Part shown: in pieces, positions 1-8,308 of the stretch
How positions within the stretch are numbered: position 1 is the first letter of the stretch
How the letters are laid out: every line of letters starts with the position of its first letter
From: Ornithinimicrobium pratense
GTDB lineage: Bacteria > Actinomycetota > Actinomycetes > Actinomycetales > Dermatophilaceae
Assembly: GCF_008843165.1 (NCBI RefSeq)
Contig: NZ_CP044427.1
Location: 1,550,001-1,614,000, forward strand
Direction: 5' to 3'
Length of the DNA: 64,000 nt
The notes under the pieces: model-generated
The model's database searches: none
What the model was told of the DNA's origin: nothing
Seen by the model: only the letters and a program-made list of their open reading frames with translations
Position numbers and translations under genes: made by a program

Positions 1-808
1 GTTCGCCGAGTCGCTCACCGACCCGAACGAGGCGCCTTACAACTTCGTCGTCGCACCGACCTACTCCGACCAGATGCGCGTGGCGCTGAACTGGATCAAC
101 GAGGACTCTGGCGGCGACGCCGAAGTCGCGGTCTTCCACCACGACAGCCCCTTCGGCACCGCCCCGGTCGCCGACGGCCAGGAGTGGGTGGAGGAGCAGG
201 GCTACGGGCTGGGCTACCAGGCCTACGCGATGCCCGGCGGCCAGCAGAACTACGTCGGCCTGCTGAACCAGGCGCAGAGCCAGGGTGCGCAGTACATCGT
301 CATCCAGAACGTGGCCAGCCCGGCCGCGCTCGTCGCCCGGGACATCGCCGACCAGAACCTGGACATGACGATCGTCTGCCTCAACTGGTGCGGCAACGAG
401 CTGTTCATCGACACCGCAGGGGAGCAGGCCGCCGAGGGCCACATGCTCATCCAGCCGTTCGCGCCGCTCAGTGTGGAGAAGGAAGGGCACGGGATCATCA
501 ACGACTACCTCGAGGAGGAGGGCATCGACCCCGAGAGTGTCGGCACTTCCTGGGTCCAGGGCTGGTACGTCATGCACGTCATGGCCGAGGGCATCCGCCA
601 GGCGGTGGAGAACAACGACGGCGAGGAGCTCACCGGCGAGATGATCCGGGAGGCCCTGGAGACGATGGGCCCGATCGACACCGGCGGCGTCATCGGCGAA
701 GGTGCTATCGAGTTCTCCGCGGAGAGCCACCGCGGCTCCACCAGCACCGGTGTCTACCGGGCCGAGGGCGGCCAGATGGTCGAGGTCGAGGCGGGCGCCA
801 CGCCATGA
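1..808 (+). CDS. Branched-chain-type ABC transporter substrate-binding protein (3' part)
   Basis: The reading frame is open from base 2 and its start lies outside the window; 268 residues are visible. The sequence matches the periplasmic binding protein type 1 (LivJ/Peripla_BP_6) fold, with phrases such as VAVFHHDSPFG and a C-terminal STGVYRAEGG. Proteins of this family capture amino acids or carboxylic and aromatic acids outside the membrane and deliver them to LivH/LivM permeases. The stop codon overlaps the ATG of the LivF ATPase (ATGA), so the two are translationally coupled. The permease genes are not visible and presumably lie upstream. The ligand cannot be read from the sequence; the AMP-ligase two genes downstream suggests a carboxylic acid. 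Confidence 0.85.
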   Translation, partial: FAESLTDPNEAPYNFVVAPTYSDQMRVALNWINEDSGGDAEVAVFHHDSPFGTAPVADGQEWVEEQGYGLGYQAYAMPGGQQNYVGLLNQAQSQGAQYIVIQNVASPAALVARDIADQNLDMTIVCLNWCGNELFIDTAGEQAAEGHMLIQPFAPLSVEKEGHGIINDYLEEEGIDPESVGTSWVQGWYVMHVMAEGIRQAVENNDGEELTGEMIREALETMGPIDTGGVIGEGAIEFSAESHRGSTSTGVYRAEGGQMVEVEAGATP

Positions 809-1665
809 GCACCGCTGCGACTCCCGCGGGGGCGGCCCAGCACACCAGGGCTGCCCCCACCGGGGTCGGCCCGGCCATGCTCGTCCTCAACAACGTCGAG
901 GTCATCTACGACGACGTGATCCTGGTGCTGCGGGGCCTGTCCCTGTCGGTGCCGGAGCACAAGATCGTGGCTCTCCTGGGCTCCAACGGGGCGGGCAAGT
1001 CGACCACCCTCAAGGCCGTCTCGGGGCTGCTGCCGAGCGAGCGTGGCGAGGTCACCGACGGCTCGATCGTCTTCAAGGACCAACACATCACCCGGATGGA
1101 CGCCCCCGCCCGGGTCAAGCACGGGATGAGCCTGGTGATGGAGGGGCGGCACGTCTTCGAGCACCTCACCATCGCCGAGAACCTCGTGGCCGGGGCCTAC
1201 ACGCGCAGCGGCAAGGAGTCGGCCGCGGACCTCGACATGGTCTACGAGTTCTTCCCCAAGCTGGCCGACATGCGGGCCCGGGTCGCGGGCTACCTGTCCG
1301 GTGGCGAGCAGCAGATGCTCGCGATCGGGCGGGCGTTGATGTCGCGGCCGCAGTTGCTCATGCTGGACGAGCCCTCGCTGGGCCTGGCGCCGCTGCTGGT
1401 GCAGGAGATCTTCGGCTACGTCAAGAGGCTCAACGCCGAGACCGGTCTGACCGTGCTCGTCATCGAGCAGAACGCCCGACGGGCGCTGGAGATCGCCGAC
1501 CACGGCTACATCATGGAGCAGGGCCGGATCGTGCTCGAGGGCCCGGCCGCCGACCTGCGGGAGAACCCGGACGTCAAGGAGTTCTACCTCGGCCTCGGGG
1601 ACGAGGGTGGGCGCAAGTCCTTCCGGGACGTCAAGCACTACAAGCGGCGCAAACGCTGGCTCTAG
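805..1665 (+). CDS. LivF-type ABC transporter ATP-binding protein
   Basis: 286 residues. Walker A is GSNGAGKST at about 59-67, the ABC signature LSGGEQQ at 164-170, and Walker B LLMLDEP at 184-190, followed by the LivF-typical VIEQNARRAL. It powers the branched-chain-type importer whose binding protein ends just upstream. The N-terminus has about 24 extra Ala/Thr/Pro-rich residues before the ABC fold. The C-terminus carries a basic tail (KHYKRRKRWL) longer than in textbook LivF. The start is the ATG overlapping the previous stop. A 65-base gap separates it from the AMP-ligase-like gene, so the three are probably one operon. Confidence 0.9.
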   Translation: MSTAATPAGAAQHTRAAPTGVGPAMLVLNNVEVIYDDVILVLRGLSLSVPEHKIVALLGSNGAGKSTTLKAVSGLLPSERGEVTDGSIVFKDQHITRMDAPARVKHGMSLVMEGRHVFEHLTIAENLVAGAYTRSGKESAADLDMVYEFFPKLADMRARVAGYLSGGEQQMLAIGRALMSRPQLLMLDEPSLGLAPLLVQEIFGYVKRLNAETGLTVLVIEQNARRALEIADHGYIMEQGRIVLEGPAADLRENPDVKEFYLGLGDEGGRKSFRDVKHYKRRKRWL

Positions 1666-1730
1666 CCAACCGCGGTGCCCCGCGTGATCTACCGGCACCG
1701 CATACCCCCAACTGCGAGGAAAGAGGACCC

Positions 1731-2951
1731 ATGTCGATCGAGGCTGCCCTGCAACAACGGGCTGAGGAGATGGCCCCGGCGCTGGCCGAGGTGGTGCGAG
1801 GGGCCGCCGAGCGCGTGCCGGGCTTTGCGGCCCGCCTCGCCGAGGCGGGCACGGACGTGGAGCAGGTATGCGGCTCGCCCGGCCTGGGCGCGCTGCCGGT
1901 CCTGTCCAAGGACGACCTGGTCGAGCGGCAGCGGACCGAGCCCCCGCACGGTGGCCTGCTCGCCGCGGAGGCGCAGGTCGCCCGCTGGTTCCAGTCGCCG
2001 GGGCCGCTCTACGAACCCCAGCTGGTCGATGCGGACTGGCGTTGGGGTCAAGCCCTGGGTGACCTGGGTGTGGGGCCGGGGGATGTGCTGCTCAACTGCT
2101 TCGGCTACCACCTGTCACCGGCGGGGGCGATGCTGGAGCAAGGCGCCCGATCGGTCGGGGCCTCGGTGGTGCCCGGCGGCATCGGCAACCAGGAGCTGCA
2201 GGCCAGGGCCATCGCCGACCTGGGGGTCAGCGCGTACACCGGACTGCCGTCCTACCTCAAGGCGCTGACCGAGCACTTTGACAAGGCCGGGCTGCCAGCG
2301 GACCGGTGGCGGCTGGAGCGCGCGCTGGTCACCGCCGAGCCCCTGCCCGACTCGCTGCGGGCGCTGCTGAGCGAGCGGGTGCCGCACCTGCGGATGGCCT
2401 ACGGCACAGGGGAGACGGGGCTGCTGGCCTGGGAGCCGGCCGGGGAGGAGCCAGGCCAAGGACTGGTGCTCGCTGACGGGGTGGACGTGCAGGTGTGCGC
2501 GATCGGCACCGGGGAGCCACTGAGCGACGGCACTGAGGGTGAGGTGGTCATCTCCCTGCTGCGCTCGGACTACCCGCTCATCCGCTTCGGCACCGGCGAC
2601 CTGTCCGGCTGGATGCTGGGCCCGGACGGCTCGCTGCGCCTGCGCGGGGTGCTGGGCCGCGTGGGTCAAGCGGTCAAGGTCAAGGGAATGTTTCTGCACC
2701 CGCGCCAGGTGACGGCTGTCATGGACGGCGTGCCCGGGGTGCGGGACTATCGCTTCGTCATCGACCGCCTCGACCATGTCGACCAGCTGGCCTGCCACGT
2801 CGTCGCCGACGGCGCCGTGGCAGAGGAGGAGTTGACCTCCTCGCTCACGACACGCATCCGCGAGGGCCTGCGGTTCCGGACCGAGGTGCGGGTGGTGGAC
2901 TACCTCGGCGAGGGTGACGGCCCGGTCGTGGACCGGCGCGACTGGAGCTGA
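1731..2951 (+). CDS. PaaK-like AMP-dependent ligase family protein with altered P-loop
   Basis: 406 residues with the architecture of phenylacetate-CoA ligase-type adenylate-forming enzymes: YGTGETG near the middle, RFGTGDLSGW, and a C-terminal domain beginning LGRVGQAVKVKG and FLHPRQV. Such enzymes activate a carboxylate with ATP and transfer it to CoA. The Ser/Thr/Gly-rich ATP loop of the family (SGTTG-like) is absent at its expected place, where QSPGPLYEPQ is seen instead. Start ATG 1731 follows the purine-rich AGGAAAGAGGA. Its place behind livF suggests activation of the imported acid, or a sensing role if the changed loop abolishes catalysis. The substrate is unknown. Confidence 0.75.
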   Translation: MSIEAALQQRAEEMAPALAEVVRGAAERVPGFAARLAEAGTDVEQVCGSPGLGALPVLSKDDLVERQRTEPPHGGLLAAEAQVARWFQSPGPLYEPQLVDADWRWGQALGDLGVGPGDVLLNCFGYHLSPAGAMLEQGARSVGASVVPGGIGNQELQARAIADLGVSAYTGLPSYLKALTEHFDKAGLPADRWRLERALVTAEPLPDSLRALLSERVPHLRMAYGTGETGLLAWEPAGEEPGQGLVLADGVDVQVCAIGTGEPLSDGTEGEVVISLLRSDYPLIRFGTGDLSGWMLGPDGSLRLRGVLGRVGQAVKVKGMFLHPRQVTAVMDGVPGVRDYRFVIDRLDHVDQLACHVVADGAVAEEELTSSLTTRIREGLRFRTEVRVVDYLGEGDGPVVDRRDWS

Positions 2952-3017
2952 GCCCGCGGGCACGTGGCCCCTGACCCGAGCCATCACGTCGGGCCACCGA
3001 CAGAGGAACAGAGAGGC

Positions 3018-3932
3018 ATGATGCTTGACGACCGCACGCTGCGTTACCTCTCCACCGTCGCGCGGGCGGGGTCACTGCGGGCCGCCGCACGAGAGCTCGG
3101 CGTCGCACCGTCAGCCGTGCAACGGACCCTGGCCGCGGCCGAACGCCGCGTTGGCTGCCCACTCTTTGAACGCGGTCCTGAGGGTGCTCGACCGACGGAG
3201 GCGGGACGGGTGGTAGTGCAGCACGCCCAGGAGAGGGAGGATCTCGACGTCCACCTCGCCGCGAGGCTGTCGCGGGTGACAGCGGCGGCCGAGGGCGGGG
3301 TGACGGTGGCGCTGGGCCTGGGTTTCGTCGAAGACTTCGCGACCCGGGTGCTGCCCGGGTTCATGCGCAAGCACCCCCGTGTGCTCGTCCGCATCGTCAC
3401 CGGCGGGACAGGTGAGGTCGTGGCTACCCTGCTACGGGACGACGCCGACCTGGCGGTCGCGCTGCACCCGGCGCCCGACCGACGCCTGCGTGTGGTCCGC
3501 GGCACACCCCAGCCGGTAGGCCTGGCCTGCGCGCCCGGTCAGTCCTTGGCCGCGGGAGGGTCCGAGTCGATCACTCCGTCCGCCCTCGCGGGGGAGCGGA
3601 TGGCCGTCCTCCCACAGGGCTTCGGGTTGCGGGCCCTGCACGACGACGTCCTGCGAGCGCACGCCGTCGAGGTGGACGTCGTCATGGAGAGCGACTCCCA
3701 ACCCGCCATCGTTGCTGCGGTCGCGGCGGGCCAGGTGGTCGCGCTGCTCCCTCCGGTCACGGTCAAGAGGGCGGTCGAGGCAGAGGTGGTGAGGCTGGTC
3801 CCGGTCGACGACGCACACCTGAGCAGGGTCCGGGCTGCCTTGCTGACCCGCACCGGACGACGCCTTTCGCCGGCCGCGGTCGCACTCCTGTCCTCCTGCC
3901 AAGCCTGGTTCGACCCCGAGGTGTTGCTCTAG
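3018..3932 (+). CDS. LysR-family transcriptional regulator
   Basis: 304 residues. The N-terminal winged helix-turn-helix is clear (LRYLSTVARAGSLRAAARELG, then APSAVQRTLAAAERRVG and LFERG), followed by an effector-binding domain of the periplasmic-binding fold. Two adjacent ATGs (3018 and 3021) fit the frame; 3018 sits behind AGAGAGG-like purines. It is followed after 86 bases by the membrane-protein/dehydrogenase operon on the same strand. It may control that operon or the upstream Liv/ligase genes. An inverted repeat GTGGCCC/GGGCCAC with a 20-base spacer (2964-2997) lies just before the start and could be an operator or the end of the previous transcript. Confidence 0.88.
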   Translation: MMLDDRTLRYLSTVARAGSLRAAARELGVAPSAVQRTLAAAERRVGCPLFERGPEGARPTEAGRVVVQHAQEREDLDVHLAARLSRVTAAAEGGVTVALGLGFVEDFATRVLPGFMRKHPRVLVRIVTGGTGEVVATLLRDDADLAVALHPAPDRRLRVVRGTPQPVGLACAPGQSLAAGGSESITPSALAGERMAVLPQGFGLRALHDDVLRAHAVEVDVVMESDSQPAIVAAVAAGQVVALLPPVTVKRAVEAEVVRLVPVDDAHLSRVRAALLTRTGRRLSPAAVALLSSCQAWFDPEVLL

Positions 3933-4018
3933 AGGCGCCTCCCTGGGGACTACTTCGGTGCCTTGTGCCACACCCAGGGCTCTCCTAGCCTCACAGCATC
4001 CCGCGCTCAGGAGGCCCC

Positions 4019-4861
4019 GTGGACATCGTCAGGACCCTGGTCAGACTCTGGCCCATCCATCTGGTGGTGCTCGTCGTCAGCATCGTCAGCCAGCTCATCG
4101 GCGTCCGGCCGATCCCGATCGGCATCGGCACGATCCTGCTGCTGCCCCTGCTCTTTGCGTTCGTCTTCACCCTCGTGCTCAACCCGCACGTGGTCCCGGC
4201 CGTGGGCAGGTTCCTCTCGGCCAAGCGGACCGCTGCGGCCGGCCCCCTGATCGTCATCGCGATCATGCCCTTCATCGCCAAGTTCGGGACGACGATCGGG
4301 CCCGGGATCGAGGAGATCGTCCGTTCTGGCCCCGCGTTGGTCCTGCAGGAGCTGGGCAACCTCGGCACGATCCTCATCGCCTTCCCCGTCGCGATCTGGG
4401 TCTTCCGGATGGGCCGAGAGTCCATCGGTGCGGTCCACTCCATCGCTCGCGAGCCCAACATCGCGATCATTGCCGACCGTTACGGGCTGCGCAGCCCCGA
4501 GGGCACGGGCGTCATGGGCGTCTACGTCATGGGCACCCTCTTCGGCACCTTCATCTTCGCCATCCTCGCCTCGGTGCTGGCGACCGCCGAGGTCTTCAGC
4601 GTCGAGGCACTAGCGATGGCCTGCGGTGTGGGCAGCGGCTCGATGATGGCGGCCTGCTCCGGCGCCCTGGCCGCGGCCGCCCCGGAGTCCACCGACACCA
4701 TCACCGCCCTCGCCGGCGCCAGCAACCTGCTCACCTACGCCACGGGCATGTACGTCAGCCTCTTCGTGGCGTTGCCCATCGTGGAGCGGATCTACCTCCG
4801 GGTGCGCCCGAACGACCCCGCCAACCCGCCCGCCCGGACCGCCGAGGAGGCCGCGAAGTGA
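4019..4861 (+). CDS. DUF3100-type integral membrane protein, putative transporter subunit
   Basis: 280 residues, almost entirely hydrophobic, with about eight predicted membrane segments and conserved-looking loops (TLVLNPHVVP, FGTTIGPG, GVGSGSMMAACSGALA). I recognise it as DUF3100-like from its overall pattern; no function is established for that family. The GTG start at 4019 is preceded by CAGGAGG at 4008-4014. Its stop overlaps the GTG of a second membrane protein, and two dehydrogenases follow with similar overlaps. The simplest inference is a two-component permease for the dehydrogenases' substrate. Confidence 0.65.
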   Translation: MDIVRTLVRLWPIHLVVLVVSIVSQLIGVRPIPIGIGTILLLPLLFAFVFTLVLNPHVVPAVGRFLSAKRTAAAGPLIVIAIMPFIAKFGTTIGPGIEEIVRSGPALVLQELGNLGTILIAFPVAIWVFRMGRESIGAVHSIAREPNIAIIADRYGLRSPEGTGVMGVYVMGTLFGTFIFAILASVLATAEVFSVEALAMACGVGSGSMMAACSGALAAAAPESTDTITALAGASNLLTYATGMYVSLFVALPIVERIYLRVRPNDPANPPARTAEEAAK

Positions 4862-5355
4862 CCACCTACACCTCCGAGGAGGACTTCGTCCCCACCAGCG
4901 ACGACCGTTCGATCGTCCTGGGCGACACCTTGCGGGACCTGGCCGTCGTGACGCTGATCAGCGTGCCGCTGCAGCTGATCGCCACCGACCTCACGGTGCT
5001 CCAGGTGCTGGCAGGCCTGGCGGCCCTCTACGTCGTCTGCATCCTGGGGCTGCTGCTGACCAAGTACCTTCCGTTCTACCTGCCCTCGGTCGCCTGGATC
5101 TCCCTGGTCGGGATCGTCCTGACGCTGCCGTTCATGCCGTGGGCGGAGTGGTTCACCGGCCTCGTCGTGGGCATCGACTTCCTCGCGATGGCCGTGCCGG
5201 CCCTGGCCTACGCGGGGCTGGCGATCAGCAAGCTGGAACTGGACGTCATGCGCCGGTCGGGCTGGAAGATCCTCATCGTCGCGATCCTGGTCTTCATCGG
5301 CACCTACGTCGGCTCTGCCGCGATCGCGGACCTGACGCTGAGGTTCACCACGTGA
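4858..5355 (+). CDS. Small membrane protein, partner of the DUF3100 protein
   Basis: 165 residues: about 20 polar N-terminal residues, then roughly five hydrophobic segments. GTG start at 4858 shares four bases (GTGA) with the upstream stop, and its own stop shares four bases with the next gene. I do not recognise the family with certainty. The overlap and matched membrane character suggest it works in a complex with the DUF3100 protein, as seen for two-subunit secondary carriers. No charged transport motif is obvious. Confidence 0.55.
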   Translation: MTTYTSEEDFVPTSDDRSIVLGDTLRDLAVVTLISVPLQLIATDLTVLQVLAGLAALYVVCILGLLLTKYLPFYLPSVAWISLVGIVLTLPFMPWAEWFTGLVVGIDFLAMAVPALAYAGLAISKLELDVMRRSGWKILIVAILVFIGTYVGSAAIADLTLRFTT

Positions 5356-6209
5356 GCATGAGCAACCCGCCCGCCGCGGGTGCGCCGGTCGCCGTCGTGG
5401 GGCTCGGACAGATGGGCTCGGGTATGGCGTCATCCCTGGTCCGCGCGGGGCACACCGTCCTCGGCGTGGACCCCGGCCCGCCCAGCACGCCCGAGGGGGT
5501 GGATCGGACCGAGCTGGCCGGCGCGCTGCAGCAGGCGGACGTGGTCGTGCTGTCCCTGCCCGGCGGTGATCAGGTCGAGCAGGTCGTCGAGCAGGTCAGG
5601 GCCGTCCACACCCCGAAGCTGGTCATCGACACCAGCACCTGCGACCCGACCGACACCCGCCGCCGTGCCCAGCTCCTCGCCGACACCGGGCACGTGCTCG
5701 CCGACGCACCCGTGAGCGGAGGCCCGTCGGGTGCGCTCGCCGGGGAGCTGACCGTCTTCCTCGGCTGCGCCGAGGAGCACCTTGAGCGTGTCCGCCGGGC
5801 GCTGGAGCCTCTGGCTGGCCGGGTCACCCATGTGGGCGACGTGGGCGCCGGGCACACGGCCAAGCTGGTCAACAACCTGCTGTGCGGCATCCACCTGAGC
5901 GCATCCCGCACGCTGCTGGAGGTGGGGGAGCGCTCCGGCATCGACCCCGCCCGCCTGCTGGAGGCGGTCAACGCCGCGTCGGGCCGCAGCGGGGTGACCG
6001 AGGTCAACCTGCCGCGCTGGGTGCTCAGCGGCACCTTCGACTCAGGTTTCCCGGTGGGGCTCATGGCGCGCGACGTCGACCTTGCCGCAACGGTTGCCCA
6101 GGAGCTCGGCGCCTCCTCACCCGTCGTGCGGGCGGCTCGGGAGATGTGGGCACAGCTGCGGGACGAGGTCGGCCCGCAGGAGGACTTCAACAGGATGGTG
6201 AAGCGGTGA
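5352..6209 (+). CDS. NAD(P)-dependent beta-hydroxyacid dehydrogenase (HIBADH/GlxR family)
   Basis: 285 residues from GTG 5352 (GTGA overlap), or 283 from ATG 5358. The N-terminal Rossmann motif VVGLGQMGSGMA, the substrate motif DAPVSGGPSGA, and the catalytic-lysine region GAGHTAKLVNNLL are in family order. The family includes 3-hydroxyisobutyrate dehydrogenase, tartronate semialdehyde reductase and 6-phosphogluconate-like enzymes, all oxidising or reducing a 3-hydroxy acid. No glyoxylate carboligase is present nearby, so a GlxR role is not supported. Coupling to an aldehyde dehydrogenase suggests a path 3-hydroxyacid to semialdehyde to acyl-CoA or acid. Confidence 0.85.
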   Translation: MSMSNPPAAGAPVAVVGLGQMGSGMASSLVRAGHTVLGVDPGPPSTPEGVDRTELAGALQQADVVVLSLPGGDQVEQVVEQVRAVHTPKLVIDTSTCDPTDTRRRAQLLADTGHVLADAPVSGGPSGALAGELTVFLGCAEEHLERVRRALEPLAGRVTHVGDVGAGHTAKLVNNLLCGIHLSASRTLLEVGERSGIDPARLLEAVNAASGRSGVTEVNLPRWVLSGTFDSGFPVGLMARDVDLAATVAQELGASSPVVRAAREMWAQLRDEVGPQEDFNRMVKR

Positions 6210-7684
6210 AGATCTGGCAGGAACTGCTCGGGACGGACGTGGTCGGCTCCTACGTCGGGGGTGAGGTCCTGGCCGGTGCGGGGGAGGAGGTGCTCCTCAT
6301 CGACCCCACGACCGAGGAGACATTGACCGCCTACGCCGACGGCGGTGCCGACGTCGTGCGGCAGGCGGTCGGTGCCGCCCACGAGGCGGGGAAGGTATGG
6401 CGCGCCCTCACCCCCTCGGACCGGGGCCGGGTGCTCTGGGCCGTCGGGCAGGCGGTCCGCGACCACCTCGAGCCGCTGGCGCGGCTGGAGGCCCAGGTCG
6501 TCGGCAAGCCGCTGCGGGACGCAGTCGCGGAGACCACCAAGGTCGCGGAGATGTTCGAGTACTACGCCGGCTGGGCGGACAAGCAGCACGGCGAGGTCAT
6601 CCCGGTGCCCACCTCCCACCTGACCTATACGGTGCGGGAGCCCTACGGCGTAGTAGCCCAGATGACCTCGTGGAACGCGCCGGTGTTCACTGCCGGCTGG
6701 CAGCTTGCCCCTGCGCTGGCGGCCGGCAACACGGTGGTGCTCAAGCCCTCCGAGCTGACGCCGCTGACCTCGGTGCTGCTGGCCCGGCTGGCGGAGGGCG
6801 CGGGGCTGCTGCCGGGAGCGGTAAACGTGGTCGCCGGGCTGGGACCGACGGCTGGCCAGGAGCTCGTCACCCACCGCGACGTCGCCAAGGTCGTCTTCGT
6901 GGGCTCACCGGCCACTGGCAGGCGGATCGCGGCGGCGGCGGGGGAGCAGCTGAAGCCGTGCGTGCTGGAGCTGGGCGGCAAGTCGGCCAACATCGTGTTC
7001 GCTGACGCCGACCTGGACCGGGCGGTCGGCGGGGCGGCGGCCGCGATCTTCTCCGGAGCGGGCCAGAGCTGCGTCGCCGGGTCGCGCCTGCTGGTGCACC
7101 GCAGGGTCCACGACGAGGTCGTCCAGCGACTCGGTGAGATGGCCGGGCAGATCCGTCTGGGCAGTCCCTTCGAGGACGCGACGCAGGTGGGCCCGGTGCA
7201 GAACGCCCGCCAGCTGGAACAGATCACCACGATGGTCGGCGCCGCCGTCTCCGAGCGGGCCGAGGCCGTCGCCGGAGGGGCCCGCGCCGACCGGGAGGGC
7301 TTCTTCTTCCCGCCCACCGTGCTCTCGGGTGTCAGCAACCAGGACCCCATCGCTCAGCAGGAGGTCTTCGGTCCCGTCGTCGTCGCGATCCCCTTCGACG
7401 ACGAGGACGAGGCCGTGCGATTGGCCAACGACACCGACTTCGGCCTCGCCGGTGCCGTCTGGACCGGGTCCGTCGACCGGGCGCACCGCGTCGCCCGCAA
7501 GCTGCGCGCCGGCACCGTCTGGGTCAACTCCTACAAGACCATTAACGTCATGGCGCCGTTCGGCGGCTTCGGAGCGAGCGGCTTCGGGCGCTCCAGCGGC
7601 CTGGACGGGCTGCTGGAGTACACCCAGCCCAAGGCGGTGTGGGTGGAGACGGATCCGGACGCGCCGTTGGCGTTCGGATACTGA
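6206..7684 (+). CDS. NAD(P)+-dependent aldehyde dehydrogenase
   Basis: 492 residues. Family landmarks: TSWNAPVF with the conserved Asn, the general-base region LELGGKSANIVF, the catalytic cysteine in GAGQSCVAGSR, and EVFGPVV near the C-terminus. It oxidises an aldehyde to the acid using NAD(P)+ in the cytoplasm. GTG 6206 overlaps the previous stop by four bases. The gene is last in the 4019-7684 operon. A likely substrate is the semialdehyde made by the adjacent dehydrogenase; this is inference from position. The codon GTA before TGG at 6395 lies within a copy of the recurrent GGTATG motif. Confidence 0.9.
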   Translation: MKIWQELLGTDVVGSYVGGEVLAGAGEEVLLIDPTTEETLTAYADGGADVVRQAVGAAHEAGKVWRALTPSDRGRVLWAVGQAVRDHLEPLARLEAQVVGKPLRDAVAETTKVAEMFEYYAGWADKQHGEVIPVPTSHLTYTVREPYGVVAQMTSWNAPVFTAGWQLAPALAAGNTVVLKPSELTPLTSVLLARLAEGAGLLPGAVNVVAGLGPTAGQELVTHRDVAKVVFVGSPATGRRIAAAAGEQLKPCVLELGGKSANIVFADADLDRAVGGAAAAIFSGAGQSCVAGSRLLVHRRVHDEVVQRLGEMAGQIRLGSPFEDATQVGPVQNARQLEQITTMVGAAVSERAEAVAGGARADREGFFFPPTVLSGVSNQDPIAQQEVFGPVVVAIPFDDEDEAVRLANDTDFGLAGAVWTGSVDRAHRVARKLRAGTVWVNSYKTINVMAPFGGFGASGFGRSSGLDGLLEYTQPKAVWVETDPDAPLAFGY

Positions 7685-7781
7685 CCGCCCGCTCCGGAAA
7701 CCCTCAGGGCAGGAGCTCACTCACCGGTGCGACCTGACTAGTCGGTCCTCGTGCCGCGCTCTCGCACACCGGACGGACATG

Positions 7782-8210
7782 TCACTCGGTCTGTGCCGTC
7801 AGCCCTAGGGCCTCGATCGCGGCGACGGCCGCGGCCTCGTCGTTGTCCGAGGTGTCCCCGGTGATGCCCACAGCGCCCAGGAGGGTGCCCTCGCCGTCGC
7901 GGACGAGCACCCCGCCGGGCACCGGCACGAGGGCGCCCCCGATCGCGGAGGTGGCTGCGGCGATGAAGTAGGGCTGCTGCTCGGCCCGGGCCATGAGGGC
8001 GCGGGAGCCCAAGCCCATGGCGATGGCCCCGTGCGCCTTGCCGTAGGCGATGTCGAAGCGCTTGGCGGACGAGCCGTCCTCACGCTCGGCTGCCACTACA
8101 TGGCCGCCTGCGTCGAGGACGACCACGGTGAGCGGCTTGAGCCCTCGCTCCTTCGCTGCAGCGCGCGCTCCGGCGATGAGGTTCCGGGCCGATTCCAGAT
8201 CGATAGTCAT
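7782..8210 (-). CDS. GlcG/HbpS-family protein
   Basis: 142 residues, the usual length for the GlcG/HbpS (heme-binding/heme-degrading) fold, with VVVLDAGGHVVAAER, FDIAYGKAHGA and VPVPGGVLVRDGEG. The start ATG has AGGAG eleven bases upstream. In E. coli, glcG lies in the glycolate oxidase operon; here it likewise lies next to a glycolate-oxidase-like gene, on the same strand 98 bases downstream. The biochemical role of GlcG is not settled; related proteins bind heme or corrinoids. It ends facing the aldehyde dehydrogenase gene, and no clear terminator was seen between them. Confidence 0.8.
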   Translation of the reverse strand: MTIDLESARNLIAGARAAAKERGLKPLTVVVLDAGGHVVAAEREDGSSAKRFDIAYGKAHGAIAMGLGSRALMARAEQQPYFIAAATSAIGGALVPVPGGVLVRDGEGTLLGAVGITGDTSDNDEAAAVAAIEALGLTAQTE

Positions 8211-8308
8211 GAAGAGTGCTCCTGGTGCTCGATGGGTAACAGTCAGTTGATGGGTGTTCTGTGGGGCCTTGTCGCGTGTTCTGTCGGGCTTTCTCGGGTG
8301 TCCTGTCG

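Noticed and set aside
184..804. Long open frame upstream of the LivF start, in the LivF frame
   Set aside because: It is the out-of-frame shadow of the binding-protein gene; Arg/Gly/Pro-rich translation without domain features.
2964..2997. Inverted repeat GTGGCCC/GGGCCAC before the LysR gene
   Set aside because: Seven-base arms with a 20-base spacer are expected fairly often in GC-rich DNA; kept only as a remark.
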